DNA of 64,000 nt from Struthio camelus (Eukaryota > Chordata > Aves > Struthioniformes > Struthionidae), in NCBI RefSeq assembly GCF_040807025.1, contig NC_090967.1, positions 6,254,001 through 6,318,000 on the forward strand. The letters run 5' to 3'. Made by a program: the position numbers and the translations under genes. Of the stretch, positions 24,101-35,960 are shown piece by piece. Every line of letters begins with the position of its first letter. The stretch's first letter is position 1. The notes below the pieces were generated by a model, which saw nothing but the letters and a program-made list of their open reading frames with translations, was not told the DNA's origin and ran no database searches.

Positions 24101-25266
24101 CCCGGAGCCCCAGCGCCGAAACCCTTCACCGCTCCGGGCTGCTCGCCGTGCGGAGGGGAAACTGAGGCACGAAGGGCAGCCAGCAGCCGAGGATGCCCGG
24201 CGGCGGCGCTGAGCCTACCTGGCGGCAGCGGCCCCGGCGAGCGTCCCGACGGCTGCCCGTGCTTTGGCGCGGCCGGCTTGAAGGCGGGCGGGCGGCCCTG
24301 GCTCTGCGGGGAGCCGCCGGCGCTGCCGAGGGTCCCGTCGGCGCCGGCCGGCGAGGAGCTGCCATAGGCTGCCTCGTGGCCGGGCAGCGGTGCCGGGGGC
24401 TGTGGGGCAAAGCGGGGGGGCCGGGGTCAGAGCCGAGGAGCTGCCGGCACAGCCGGGGTACGGGTGACCGGCCGGGGAGCCCCTCCACCCCGGCCTCGCC
24501 ACCACTCACGTAAAAGCGGGGCCGCGCCACCGTCAGGTCCATGCCCTCGTTCGGCCGCCGCATCTTCTCCCCGGCGTCCAGCCCCTCGTCCAGCTCCAGC
24601 TCCTGGCTCTCCAGCCCCAGCCCCTTGCGCTTCAGCGTCTGCCAGGCGGCGGGGCGGTGAGCGGGGGTCCCGCCGGCCCCCGCCGCCGGCCCCGGCTCGC
24701 CGCCTACCTCGAGGATGTCGGAGTTGGTGCGGCTCTCGTGCGGCTCGCTGTACTCCGTGTACTTGAGCAGCACCTTGTCCATGTCGGTGCTGGCGTACTG
24801 GAAGAGGCGGTTGGTGCTGTTGAAGATGATGAGGGCGATCTCGCAGTCGCACAGCACGCTCAGCTCATAGGCCTTCTTCATCAGCCCGAACTTCCGCTTG
24901 GTGAAGGTCACCTGCAGAGCAGGGAGGGGGGACGCGGCGCTGCCCCCAGGCCCGCGGACCAGGCACCGGCACAGCCCCCCCCCCCCACTTTCCTCCCAAG
25001 CGGCGCCAACCTCCCCCCAAACCCCGAGCTGCCACCCAAGCGCCCTGCAGGCTCTGGAAGACCGAGCACCCGCAGGCTCAGGCGTGAGAAGAGCTGCTTT
25101 GCCTTTCTCACGGCCTTTTCGCAGCCCTAGCGGCACCCGCCAGGCTGCCGGCCGGGTCCCCGGCCTCCCCATCGCCGCCGTGCCCGCCTCGTCCCTCCGC
25201 GGTGGCTCTCACCTGCCGGTTCCGCTGATCCAGTATTCGACTGATCTGTATTTTTTTCCGGCCCAT
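21149..25266 (-). CDS. MEF2B: MEF2B, MADS-box transcription factor (8 coding exons, 411 aa)
   Basis: MEF2B binds CTA(A/T)4TAG sites as a dimer and regulates muscle, neural and germinal-centre B-cell genes. Coding exons on the minus strand are 25266-25213, 24911-24708, 24638-24510, 24399-24219, 23054-22909, 22497-22386, 22298-22202 and 21461-21149. All have GT-AG ends and consistent phases. Residues 1-57 are the MADS box ([18 protein letters not shown], then [20 protein letters not shown]), and 58-86 are the MEF2 domain ending TNSDILE. K4, Y69, N81 and D83, sites of human lymphoma mutations, are all present. Exon 3 ([19 protein letters not shown]) and the words [10 protein letters not shown] and TKTPPPLYL identify MEF2B rather than A, C or D. 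The C-terminus has IKSERVSP (K335, S340), the MEF2-family phospho-dependent SUMO motif. Exon 5 has a second in-frame donor 12 bases upstream, giving 407 aa. Intron 2 is only 69 bp. Confidence 0.95.
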
Positions 25267-25522
25267 TTTGGCCTCCTATGCCCGCAGGGGAGGCTGGAAG
25301 AGAGCGAAATGCCGCTGAGCGCCTCCAGCCCGCGGCGGCGCGGAGCCGGCCCGAGGAGGCGTCCCCTCCGCCAGCCCGGCCGCGCAGCACGTGCTTCCTC
25401 ACCCCTCCGCAGGCGGCAACTGGGAGCCAAAAATAAGTTTTGCCGAAAGATAAGTTTTCAGAGGAAGTTTCGTTTTCAGTGGCATTTCCCAGCTTTTCAG
25501 CAAAGGTTGGTTGAAAAGCAAC

Positions 25523-25548
25523 AAAGCAAAAAAAAAAAAAAAAAAAAA
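25523..25548. repeat. Poly(A) tract
   Basis: A run of about 20 A residues preceded by GCAAAGC. No retrocopy body or poly(A) signal is recognisable upstream, so it is recorded only as a homopolymer. Confidence 0.8.
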
Positions 25549-26461
25549 GATTGGGAAATTCTGCTTGGGAGGGGCAGGAAAAAATCCCCTCGGCTCTGCT
25601 CAGCCAGTTGCATCGCCCCGGCCCCGCGCCGGCTCCGTCCCCACCGTGCCCCCCGGCAGCCCCCCGGCGAGGGAGCACCCCGGCCCCCGGCCCGGCTGCC
25701 TCGCTGCGAGCGCCGGCTCCGTCTTGGCACCTCGCAGCGCCGGCGCGGGGCCGCTCCGAGGCCGCCCCACGCGCTCGCGCCGGTCCCCTCGCCGCCGGCT
25801 CTCGCTGACCCGGGAGAGGCCGGGCTGGCAGCACGGAGAGTTCTCCGTAACATAAAGGGGCCGTTTTTAGGTTTGAGGGTATTTTTTTAATGCAATTTTT
25901 TCTTCCTTTCTTTCTTTTTTTTTCGCATCATGAATAGACTAAATTTGACCTCAGACATGCGCACGTCAGGAAGTGGCTCTCCGAGAAGACAGTAAAGCGA
26001 AACCGCCCACCTCTGCACGCTACGCGCGCCGGGGGTGGGACGGACGAGGGGGCCGGGGACCCCCGCGTCCTACCCCCCCGCCCGCCGCTGCTCCCCAAAA
26101 CCTCCCCTCGCCCTCCCGGCCGGTGCCATCGGCCGCAGCCGGCGGGGATGGACGCCGGGCACCAGCACCGCTCCGCGGCCAGCTCTGCCCCGGTGGCCCG
26201 AGGTGCCACCTCGCAGGGGGACAACCCGCCGCTGGCATCTTCCCCTGGCCACGTCCTCGCTCCAGGAGCCGACCCGGGAAGCGCGCGGGGCCGGGACCTC
26301 GTGCTCCCCGGAGCCAGTGCTCCTCGCCGCGGCCCCCAGTCGGGCCGGCGGCCTCTGGGTGCGGGTCGGGCTCGCTGCGAACCGCTGGCCCTCCGGTCCC
26401 CCTGATGCCACAGCGTCTCCCGCTTCCTTCTCTCAAGCACGTTGCCATTTACCATCTTGCT

Positions 26462-26477
26462 CAGCTGCTATATTTAG
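26462..26477. promoter_or_regulatory. E-box directly abutting a consensus MEF2 site
   Basis: CAGCTG (26462-26467) runs straight into CTATATTTAG (26468-26477), a perfect match to YTA(A/T)4TAR. The pair lies 1.2 kb upstream of the MEF2B start codon in an AT-rich notch of the CpG island. E-box plus MEF2 pairs are the classic muscle-enhancer arrangement, and MEF2C is known to regulate itself through such sites. Autoregulation of MEF2B is inference. A second MEF2-like site, TTATTTTTAA, is at 27016-27025. Confidence 0.5.
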
Positions 26478-28000
26478 CAGATCAAAACTAATTTTAATTT
26501 ATGGAAGGAAATTGTGCTGCGGTTCCCACGGCCCCGCTGCCACCCTCTGTCCCGGGCCCACGCACGGCACCAAGGTACGGCGGGCTGCCGAGGCTCCCCG
26601 GGCCGCCCGAGCCCCGCTGCGAGGGCACTTTCCGGAAAAAACCAGCTATTCCCTGGTGAAAATGAAGAGGTTTTCCCAACTATTCCCTGTGCCTGTGCAC
26701 AGGCAGGGCTGGGGGTGCCCCGCGGCGCGGGGGCAGGCGGCCGGGGCGCTTGCAGGCAGGTGGCCCCGGGCCGGAGGGGCTCAGGTCTCGCCTCCCCACC
26801 CCGATCCCACGGCCTTTCGTTCAGGGTGCGGAAATGTGAGTTTTTTTCCCCTGGTGGACGCTGGCTCTGAGCCCGGTTTGGCCCTCGCAGGCCAGATGCT
26901 GTTGCGCGGCGCAGTGGGGGGGGACGGTGCCTCCGGCTGCCCGAGGCCGCGGGGGGCCGCGGCGTGCCGAGCCCTCGCGCGCTCCCCCCGCGCAGGACAC
27001 GCTCACCTCAAAAGGTTATTTTTAAAGGCTCGCAAACCTCAGGCGGGAGGGGAGCGCGCGCTCAGCGGGGTGCTGGGACCGGCAGCCCTCCCGCGAGCAG
27101 GGCCCCCTCGGCCGCCCCGGCGCCCCGCTCCAGCATCCCGGCTTGCAGCACGGAGCGGGACGGTCCTGGCCCCGCGCGATGCCGCCGCCCTGGAGCATCC
27201 CCGGTGGCCGCCAGCCCCGAGCCCTGCGCGGCTCTGCCCCTCGGCATGTCCCCATCCGTCCCCCGCGAAGCGCGGCAGGGTCCGGCGGGAGCTGGGTGCC
27301 GCGCGCCGAACCGGCTGGAGGGAGGAGAGGCCGCAGACGGGGAAGAGCCGAGCGGCCGCAACTCCTGGGACCCCCGCGGAGCCGAGGGACCGAGGGCGCC
27401 CAGGTGAGCTGCTCCCCGGAGGCAGCCGCCGGGCTCGGCCCCGCGCTCCCAGCCCAGAATAGCAGGCGGAGGAAGGAGGTGCGAAACGAGAGAAGGGGAA
27501 GTGGCAGACAGCGCCGGCAGGACGGGCCCCGCGGCTCCGCGGCACGGGCGCTGGGCTGGGAGCCGGCCGGCGAGGCCTCGTGCAACGCGCGGGGCGCTTT
27601 CATCATCTGCCTCCCCGAGCAGCTCATTACCAGAGCCGGCGAGCGGGGCCGCGCGTTGCACGCCGCTCTGCTCCCCCGGGGCCTCGCCGGGGTCCGGCCT
27701 CGGCTGCCAGCTCCCCAACGGGGCTGGCCTGCCCCCGCGCCGTGACCCCGTGCCTGGGGTATGTTGCCAGGGCTTTGCCCGGCCGCGGTGCTGCGGGGGC
27801 AGCCAGGGGCACCGCACGCAGGGACAGACGCTCTCGGGACCGTGGCGGAGGGCGTCGCAGCTCGGGGGCCGTGCGCCCCGAGTTTGCCGGGGCTCAGGCG
27901 CCGCAGTGCGGCAGGGGTGCCGAGGGACGCGGCTGGATCCCTGCTGGCTCCCCCGGCAGGTATTAAGGGTCTGGGAGGGGAGGGGAGGTTTTCACTCTGG

Positions 28001-31000
28001 ATTTTAATTGCTTCGCCCGTGCAATAAGGCGATAAGCAGCATTACCACTGCAGGCGATTAGCGCAGCCTGCGGCGAAGGGCGCAACGGGGCGGCTCTGCC
28101 CGGCTCGGGGGACAGACCCCGGCCTGCCCGGGCAGGCGGCATCCCTGCAGCCTCGTCCCCACGGCCCGGGACGGTGCAAGGAGCTGGCCCCCAGCGAGGG
28201 CTCGCGGACCAAATCCCATCCTCTGCCAGGCAGGGATGTGACAGCACAGTCATTATGCACAAGCCCAGCAAAACCCCGTTCCAGCGCAAGCAGAGCCTTC
28301 AATTCCTCCGAAACAGCTTCGATGGCTCCTATCCCTTGTCAGGCCCAGGATAAAAGCCCGCTCGTCTCTCCCCTGCTTTGCCGGCTGGTTGAAGGGAGGA
28401 GATGCTTGGCTCTGCCTCGGCCGGCCAGAGGTGCCCGCGATGCCTGGCGTCCCGCTGGCCTCCGCGCCCTCCCACGCACGTGTATCTTTAGCCCGGGCTC
28501 GCTGCTCTTTCGCACGCACCGGGCTGGTTTCCACCCAGACGCGCAGCGGCTTTTACGAGCTGTCGCTTTGCCGGGACGTGCTTCCCCACCGGGCCCGCGA
28601 AGCGCGGCGAGGTGTCGCTCCAGACCCCCGGCTGCAGCCTGGGTTATAATTAACTGCACGGATCCTGCGTGTCTTTAGGGGTCATTTGCATCGCAGCAGC
28701 GTGTGTAAACTTCCTACCTAAACTCCTAATTAGCGCTCCGAGATGAAGCCACCCCCCCCGAGAGCAGCGTGTTTTTCTGTGTGCCACGGCACAGCCCCAG
28801 GGCAGCAGTGAGGTCGGACCACGAGGACCCGCGTTGCCCTGCGCCGTGCATGGTCCCGGACGGTGGTTTTGGTGTGCCGGGCCAGCAGCACGGGGGACCG
28901 GTCCCCAGCGCCGGCTTTTACAGCCATGCAACTTTCTCAGTCTCTGTAATGCAGCTGAAGTGGCCAAATTTGACAAATTCACCCTAAATCCATCCTGCAA
29001 CCAGAGCGGGCAGTCACTAGGGGAGCGACGTGGCGATGGCAGCTGGAGCACGCGCAGGGTCCGAGCCGGGTCCGGTGCCCAGACCCCCGGCCGGCAGGAC
29101 CCCGGGACGTGAGCGAAGGGGGCTCCCTCCTTCCCTTCGTCTCCTGGAGGAGGAAGAGGAAAGTTTTCCCCGGTCCCAGCAAGCACAGCCGAGGGCTCGG
29201 GAAGGCGCAGGGCTGGACTCGCCCGATCCTCACCCTCCCCACGTGCTCAGGGCTAAAACATTAAGAGCAGGCGTTGCTTCTCGCCGAGGCTGGGTACGGT
29301 CTCTCTTGGAGCTCGTTGCACCTTCCCACCTCCCGCTTCCCCTCCCCAACACGGCATTTTGGGGAAAAAAAAATGGGGAAAAAGTCCATTTTTGCCAAGC
29401 AATTGGGAATTTGGTTGCAAACCTGAAGCCAAACACACAAGAACGCCTGGGCAGAAACTGCGGGGAAGAGAGCGGCCAGCAAGTCCCTGCTGTCTGCGTT
29501 CGGTGCCTCCAGCGTTTTGTTGGAGCGAAACAGCAACCGAGTAGGGGCGCGCGGGGCCGGGCCCCTCCGGCTGCGGGCTGGGGACGCGGCCCCTGCCCTC
29601 GGCGCTCCCCGGGGAGCCCGACGCAAACGGCGTCCCGCGGCCAGCGCAGGGAAAAGGCCGAGTTTACCCGCACGGCTGCAGGGGCTCGACAGGCCCTTCT
29701 GCTTTTTCTAGCTTGTTTAGACAAGCGACCAGTATAAACCAGAGTCTGGCCGGCAGCGCAGTGCCGCGTGCGGGAGGGCGAGCGGGAAAGCCGGGAGGAG
29801 CCGCTGGGAAGCGGGGCAGCGAGGGCAGCCCTCGGCCGAGCCCGCGACCCGGCCTCGCGCCGGCTCCGGCCCCGCGCGATGTGACGCAGACCGAAAGTCC
29901 CTTCCCCTCCAGGCATCGCCGCTGCCCAGTGCGCTGCTGGCAAAACTGCTGCGATGGGTGGAGGCTTTTCGGTTCCAAAATGACTGTGCGGAAGGAGGAA
30001 GGATTGTCATGTCCCCACAAAACAAGGCGGCTATTTCCCCCCTCCCTTAGAAATACAGGCGCATGCACCAACCTCACCAGCCGTAGCGCTTCGGGGCTGG
30101 ACTGCCGGTTTCGGCCGGTGCTTGCAGCCCTGCAGGGACCCACTTGCACTGCTAGCAGCGGCCCAGGTAGGAAACAGGCTGCTCCTGCCTGGGCTGGGCT
30201 GTCCCACGCTAGAGCAGGCTGTTAATTTGGAAAATGCAGCATGTTTGCTAACAGAGAGTTTGCCGGGGGCAGCCCTGAGTTGCTGCCCACTGGCCTGAGC
30301 CCACTGGCGGGGAGTTTGGGCTGCGTGAGCCCAGTTCCCGAGAATCCTGCCATAATTAGTCTTGTTAAGAGGAGGGAAATCCAAAGGTCTTAAATACTGT
30401 AATTTCCTGCGCCCCCCCCTCCCCCTTCCGGGTGTAAATCACACCCAAACACAATTCAGCATCTCAGCAGCGCTCCAGCTCACAGCCCCACGCATCTCCT
30501 CGCTGCTGCCCCGTCCTGCCGTGCACGGACGCTTCTCCTGGGCTCCCAGGAACGATCCCTGCTCCCCTTGCACCCTGGGACGGTTTCTAAACCCTGCTTT
30601 GCTTCCACGCTGCGGTGCCAGACCATCCTCAGCTCCCCAGCCGAGCACCGCGGCCTGCCCTCGGCCAACAGCATCAGTGCTCGGAGATGAGCAGGAACGT
30701 TTGAAAGCTTAAATCAAACCCGGGGCCTGCATCTCCACCCCGAATTCACTCCCCACGCTGCACGAGTCTCCCCCACGTGGGAGCCATGTGCGATTTGTCC
30801 TGCTGACAGCCAGGAAGATGGGAATCAGCCGGGATCCGGCTCCGTGGCTGGGTCACCCGGGCTCCGTTTCCAACAGCGACCGGTACCAGCTGCCCCGAAG
30901 GACGTTCACGGACCAAGGGGAGCACAGCCCATCACCTCCCCCATTTAAGCCCTGAAGCAGGTCCCCGTCTGCCAGGTAACCGCACAGAGCTCACCTGCCA

Positions 31001-32100
31001 GCTGCAAACTTAATTCATTACCCGTAAAACCCCATCTCCAAAGCCAGCAGCTCTGGGAAACTTTCTCTCATTAGAAGAGTAAAGCCCTGGGGACAGGGAC
31101 TTGCTGGCAGTCGGTTGCAGTGGGCAGGAGGATCCGGCAGAGGATCCACCTCGCTCTCCCCGGAGGGACGTGCAACGCAGTGAGACTCGCATGCACTGGG
31201 ACAGTTTGGAAATGTCACATGCTGGGAAGAAAGAGCCATGGACGGGTCAAATCCCCACTTGGGAGCATCAGGGTACCGAGCTGGGTCTCTCAGCAAGTCA
31301 GCGCGTGCTATAAACTACCGGACAAGTGCAACAGCCCAGCAAAGCTAACGTGAAATTAGGCCCTGGGGCTGCATCGGGTCCTACTGAATTCAGTGGGGCT
31401 GCAGAGGCGCTCGGGGCCCCGATGCGGGCCCAGGGCTGGGGACCTGCCCTCCCACCACCACTCTGGGCGGTCCCCAGGCTCCCCATCTTCCTCGCCTCGG
31501 GGAAGAGGTGGGGAGGGGATGTCTGGGAAAGACCGAGGACGGGACACGGTTGCACTGGGTGACGGTTTTTGTGTTCCCAGCAAGCACTTCAGCTTCTGCT
31601 GGAAGCGTCCTCTGCGGTGGATAGAAATCACATCAAAACCCAATCAATAAACAACATCCTGAATGTTTTCCAGGGCGCTGGGCCACAGTGTGGCCTGCCA
31701 GCCCAGGGGCACGGTGTCACACTGTGTTGTGACACTGGGGCACCGGAGGTGGACACGGACCAAGGAGCCGGCTGGCCCCGGCCACGCACGGCAGAGGCCC
31801 TCAGAGCAGGACGGCCGAGCCCGGGGCCGGGTGTGCGGCAGCCTTAGCGCTGCCGCTGAGCAAACAGCCCTGCTGCCCCGTGCCTCAGCTTCCCCTGACG
31901 TGCGGCGGGCCGGGCAGGTCTCAGCCCTGGCGCCCAAAGGCCTCGCTGGGGCCCAGGAGCCTGGGGGAGGCCGATGCCAGGGCCAGGCCTCGCGTCCACC
32001 CGGCAACCTGCACTTTTGGGTTAAACTCAGGCGTTCCTCCCTGCGCAGACACGAGTAAAAATAACCGCCCCGAGCACAGCGCAAACCACAGGCTTTTTAT
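28001..32100. other. Intergenic between MEF2B and TMEM221, left part
   Basis: No gene is recognised. Composition is mixed, with less CpG than the flanks. AT-rich notches occur at about 28640-28735 (octamer ATTTGCAT at 28684-28691 and TAATTAG at about 28727) and 30200-30440, and look like regulatory elements. No interspersed repeat could be identified. Confidence 0.5.
28640..28735. promoter_or_regulatory. Octamer and homeodomain-site cluster
   Basis: ATTATAATTAACTG, a perfect octamer ATTTGCAT (28684-28691) and CCTAATTAGCG fall within 100 bp, flanked by GC-rich DNA. This resembles a POU/homeodomain enhancer. The target gene is unknown; miR-9, MEF2B and TMEM221 are the nearest. Confidence 0.35.
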
Positions 32101-32815
32101 AGCGCGCCATCCCTAGACGGCGGGGCGCGGGGACAGGGCTTTGCTGTGCCCAGCGCAGCCGCAGGGCGCCAGCCCCGCCGCACCGGCACCCCCGACGGGC
32201 CGGGCCCGAACCGCTTCCCCAGCCCGTGCGCCCCGACGGGGCAGCCGGGCGGCGGCGTGCGGGGCCGCGGGTAGGGGGGCTCCGTCGGGCCGGGGGAGCC
32301 CGGACCCCGCCGGTATCGGCACCCCGCGGTGGAGCGCGGCCGCGCCTCGACGGCGCCCGCAGGACGCCGCCCCGGGGCAAGTCGCCGGCGCACGGGCAGG
32401 TCCTGCCGGCAGTGCCCTGTCCCTCCTCCCCGGGGCTGGGGCGGCTCCGCGTCCCGGTGCACCCGGGACCCCCCCCCCCGGTCTGGGACACACACCTGGA
32501 CACCGGCTCTTCTTCCTTGGCAAGTCCCCGCCGGCACGGCCGTGGGTGTCCGGCGCTGCAGCAGAGCCGGCCCGGCCCCAGTCCGGCCCCGGTCGGGTCG
32601 GGTTCCCGTCCGGGTCCCCGTCCAGGTCCCGGTCCCGGTCCCGGTGCAAGTCCTGGGAGCAGCCCGCCGCCGCCGCCACCGCCGCCTGCCCGAGCCGCGC
32701 CGGCAGCATTTGCATAGCCCCGCCTCCCTCGGGGAGATATTTGCATAGCGCTGCCGGGCTAGCTCGCCATTGGCGGCCGCGCAGGGCTGGTTTGCATAGC
32801 TCCGCCCCTCCCGGG
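32100..32815. promoter_or_regulatory. CpG-island promoter with three TTTGCATAGC / GC-box modules
   Basis: A CpG island ends in three copies of a composite element. TTTGCATAGC occurs at 32709-32718, 32740-32749 and 32791-32800. The first two are preceded by A, giving a perfect ATTTGCAT octamer. The first and third are followed within a few bases by a GC box (CCCCGCC, TCCGCCC). An inverted CCAAT (CCATTGGCGG, 32768-32777) lies between copies two and three. This organisation is that of a real promoter, but I recognise no gene starting here on either strand. It may drive a noncoding transcript or be a distal promoter of TMEM221 or MEF2B. Confidence 0.5.
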
Positions 32816-32870
32816 AAGAGAGGCGGGGTGGGGTGTTCGGAGGACTCGGGGGGATAGGGGAGCTGGGCTC

Positions 32871-33262
32871 TGGGCTAGAGGGAGGTTGGGGGGCTGGGGG
32901 AAGGTTGGAGCAGATTTGGGGGGTCTGGGCTAGAGGGAGGTTGGGGGGCTGGGGGAAGGTTGGAGCAGATTTGGGGGGTCTGGGCTAGAGGGAGGTTGGG
33001 GGGCTGGGGGAAGGTTGGGGCAGATTTGGGGGGTCTGGGCTAGAGGGAGGTTGGGGGGCTGGGGGAAGGTTGGGGGCAGATTTGGGGGGTCTGGGCTAGA
33101 GGGAGGTTGGGGGGCTGGGGGAAGGTTGGAGCAGATGTGGGGGGTCTGGGCTAGAGGGAGGTTGGGGGGCTGGGGGAAGGTTGGGGGCAGATTTGGGGGA
33201 TCTGGGCTAGCGGGAGGTTGGGGGACTGGGGGGCAGATGTGGGGGGTCTAGACTAGGGGGAG
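32871..33262. repeat. 55-bp G-rich minisatellite, about seven copies
   Basis: The unit begins TGGGCTAGAGGGAGGTTGGG and repeats with starts at 32871, 32926, 32981, 33036, 33092, 33147 and 33203, so the period is 55 or 56 bp. Copies are nearly identical, implying recent expansion or homogenisation. Degenerate G-rich copies trail to about 33620. The plus strand has many GGGG runs and could form G-quadruplexes. A short frame across it is only repeat translation. Confidence 0.95.
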
Positions 33263-35869
33263 GTTGGGGGCTAGCGGGCAGGTTTGGGGGGGCTCTGGCC
33301 TGGGGGGAGGTTGGGGGGCTGGGAGGGCTAGGGGGCAGGGCAGATTTGAGGGGAGTCTTGGCTAAGGGTGAGCTTTGAGGGGTCTAAGGGCATCTGGGCT
33401 GTGGGTGAGGTTTGGGGGTCTGGGGCGGTGGGTTGGGGAGGCTGCAGCCTGAAATGTGGGTGAGAACTGGGGGGTTGGAGGGGGCTGAGATGGGGGTGAC
33501 ATTTGGGGGGCTAGCATAAGAGGCTGCAGCCAGGGATGGGGGTGAGGGTTGGAGGATTTGGGGGGGGACTGGGATGGGGGGGACGGTTGGGGGATTTGGG
33601 AGGCTGGGAGTGAGATTTAGGGGGTGCCAGGGCCCAGGGCCTGTGCCCTCACCAGGGGGCTCAGGCCCAGGCTGTGGGGAGGGAGCCTGGGCACAGGTTC
33701 AGGCTCTGGATCTGGACCACACCACATCCCCTGGACCCATCCCTAGGCTTTTGGGGGGGGTTCCTACCCCCCGGCACTGCTAGCTCCCTGCGCACCCATC
33801 AGTGAGCCCAGCAGCAGCTTGGGGGTGCATGGACCCCCATATTGCAGGTTGTTTGGTGGGGGGGGGGCTCAGCTAGGCCATGGCGAAAGAGTACTGCCCA
33901 TTTGCTCAAAATCCAGCCACGGACTTACACCTCAGGAAGGGAACGGTTATTTCACTCGCTCTTTTTTTTTTTTTTTTTAATCTTTTATTTTTACAAATGA
34001 AGTGATTTACCCTGTGAGGTCAGCTCTGGGCTCCTTCTCCAAGCCCAACCCTGCGCCGGGGGCCGACGTGCCCCGCGGCAGGCCTGGGGACACGGGTTTG
34101 CCTGCGGCAGCGTGGCCGCGCTCCTGGGTCCGGGCTGGGCCAGTGCACGCCGTGCTTGGCCTCGGGTCCCTAATGCACTTACAGCCCGAGCCCCGGCTTC
34201 TAGGTATTTCCCTAAAAACCAGCACTACCTTAGATCGATGGGGAGCCCATGAAGGAAAGCCAGCCACGGGGCTCTCAGCCGTGGAGAAAGGCACGACGGT
34301 CCCCGTGCAGGACAGCGCGTGCCGCCGGTCCTCCGCCCGGCTGGCCCCTTGCCGACGGCAAACGCACCCGCAGCAGCCGTGGGAGCAGCGAGCGGGCCCG
34401 GGAAACCTGAGCGGGGGCAAACGAACCACAATGACAGAATACGAGGGAGTCTGCGAGGAAGCGCTGAGGGTGCTGAGCGAAACCCTGCGAGGCACCTACC
34501 CTGCTACGGGGGATCCGTTTCAATAAAAGCAACCAGACTGGTGCTAACTGCAACCCCCAACACCCCCGTTGCCAGCGTAGAGCGGCACCGGGCCCTGGGG
34601 ATGTGTGGGACAATCCAGCGCTGTGATTTCCTGGCACCGTCGCACCCTTCCAGGCTGGGGCCGTGGCAGAAACCCGCTGCTGCGCGGGCTCTGCGCGGCT
34701 CGAGGCCAAGCCCAGGGTGCCAGCTGCAGGCGCTGGCAAAAGCTGGACCCCCATTTAGCTGCTTGGGGCGAGGGCTGGGGGTCCCGGATGCCTGGGTTCG
34801 TTCCTGGGCCAGGGAGAGAGCGCAGCTCCCATGTGCATCTGCGGCTCGTCCAGCTCGAAACCAGTGCAGAAGAACCGGGGCAGCCTCTGCCTGGGCTGCC
34901 GGTGCAGAGCCGTGGCCACCACGGGTGGTTTAGGCTGGCAGGGGTGAAAACCGGGCTACTGGAAAGGTGCATTTCCTGCAGGAAAGCACAACCAGCGCTC
35001 CGAGGCCGCTGATGCACCACACTTTTTTTGTCCAGGACCAAACTGGGGTCCCAAATCAGCTGCAAGGCAGCCACTGGCCAGTTCGCACCTCCGTTGGCCT
35101 CCTGTCCTTGCGCGACCGCTGCCCCTGCTGGGCTCAGGGCACCGATGGGGGTGAGCCCGGCGGTGCCACCAGCCCACCCGGCCCCTGCAGAGGCTCTGGT
35201 CCCCCCCGGAGCAGCGCTGGGTGTCGAGGAAGGGCTGGGTGGGCTCGGGGGCTTTTGGCAGAGCAGGAGGGGGGACGCCGCGGGGCAGCCGCAGGGATGG
35301 CTGCGAGCCCCGCGAGCCCATGGGGCCGACGTGCCGGACGTGCGCCGTGCGCCCCCAGGCTGGCCGAGCCAGGGGGGCCTTTGCCCTGTGCTGGTGCAGG
35401 GAGGCGAAGGGCAGCCCCGGAGCCGCCGGGCGCCGGGAGAGCGCCGGCTCCCGCGGGGCACGCACGTGTTTACCGCCGCGAGGTGCAACTGATGCAACTC
35501 CTGGGCTCTCGTTACGTGAGAGGCGCTGCCGGGGCAGCAGCTGGGAAGGGCGATCGGAAAAGGCTTGCTCGGCTCCCCCCCGCCGGGACCCTCGGGGCAG
35601 CGGCGAAGCAGGAGGGTCCCTGTCCTGCCCCTGCCGAGGCTGCGGGGGGCTGAGCCCTGATCACTGCTGCCGCAGATGGGCCACCTGGCTGCACTGGGGC
35701 ATGAAGCGCTCAGGATTCATTGCGGGGCCGCGTCCGTCCTTCCAGCCCGGCCGTGCCAAGGGACGCAGCTGGGCCTGGCCCCTGGGTGTTAGGACAGAGG
35801 GGGACGCCGTGGACGAGGCTTCCTTGCAGGCTACACTGGCAGAAAGGACACAACATCTTCCCTAGAGCT

Positions 35870-35960
35870 GCTTTTAAATCTCACGATTTATAGAGGGCTT
35901 CAGAGTGCAATTAGCAGGCTGTTAATTAGTCCTGCTCATAATCTTAATTGATCCTGAGGA
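35870..35960. promoter_or_regulatory. Homeodomain-site-rich AT island
   Basis: The words TGCAATTAGC, GTTAATTAGTCC and TCTTAATTGATC occur within 60 bp, all homeodomain-type cores, in a GC-rich neighbourhood. Enhancer identity is inferred from motif clustering. Confidence 0.35.

Larger units (their letters stand above)
25267..28000 (-). promoter_or_regulatory. MEF2B 5' region and CpG island
   Basis: The 27 bases before the MEF2B start read back to a good acceptor (CTCTCTTCCAG, exon edge near 25293), so the start codon probably lies in the second exon. A noncoding first exon would lie farther upstream. 25.6-27.9 kb is CpG-rich and contains MEF2-like sites and an E-box. The exact transcription start cannot be read from sequence. 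Long frames on both strands in this stretch are compositional. Confidence 0.5.

Noticed and set aside
26035-27462. A 475-codon plus-strand frame upstream of MEF2B.
   Set aside because: CpG-island composition artefact, opened on the opposite strand too, and spanning MEF2-site regulatory DNA.
33962-34500. Possible retrocopy or terminal exon on the minus strand (AATAAAAG followed by about 17 A).
   Set aside because: The sequence upstream on the minus strand does not resemble any gene I know, and no target-site duplication is evident. The A-tract may be chance.
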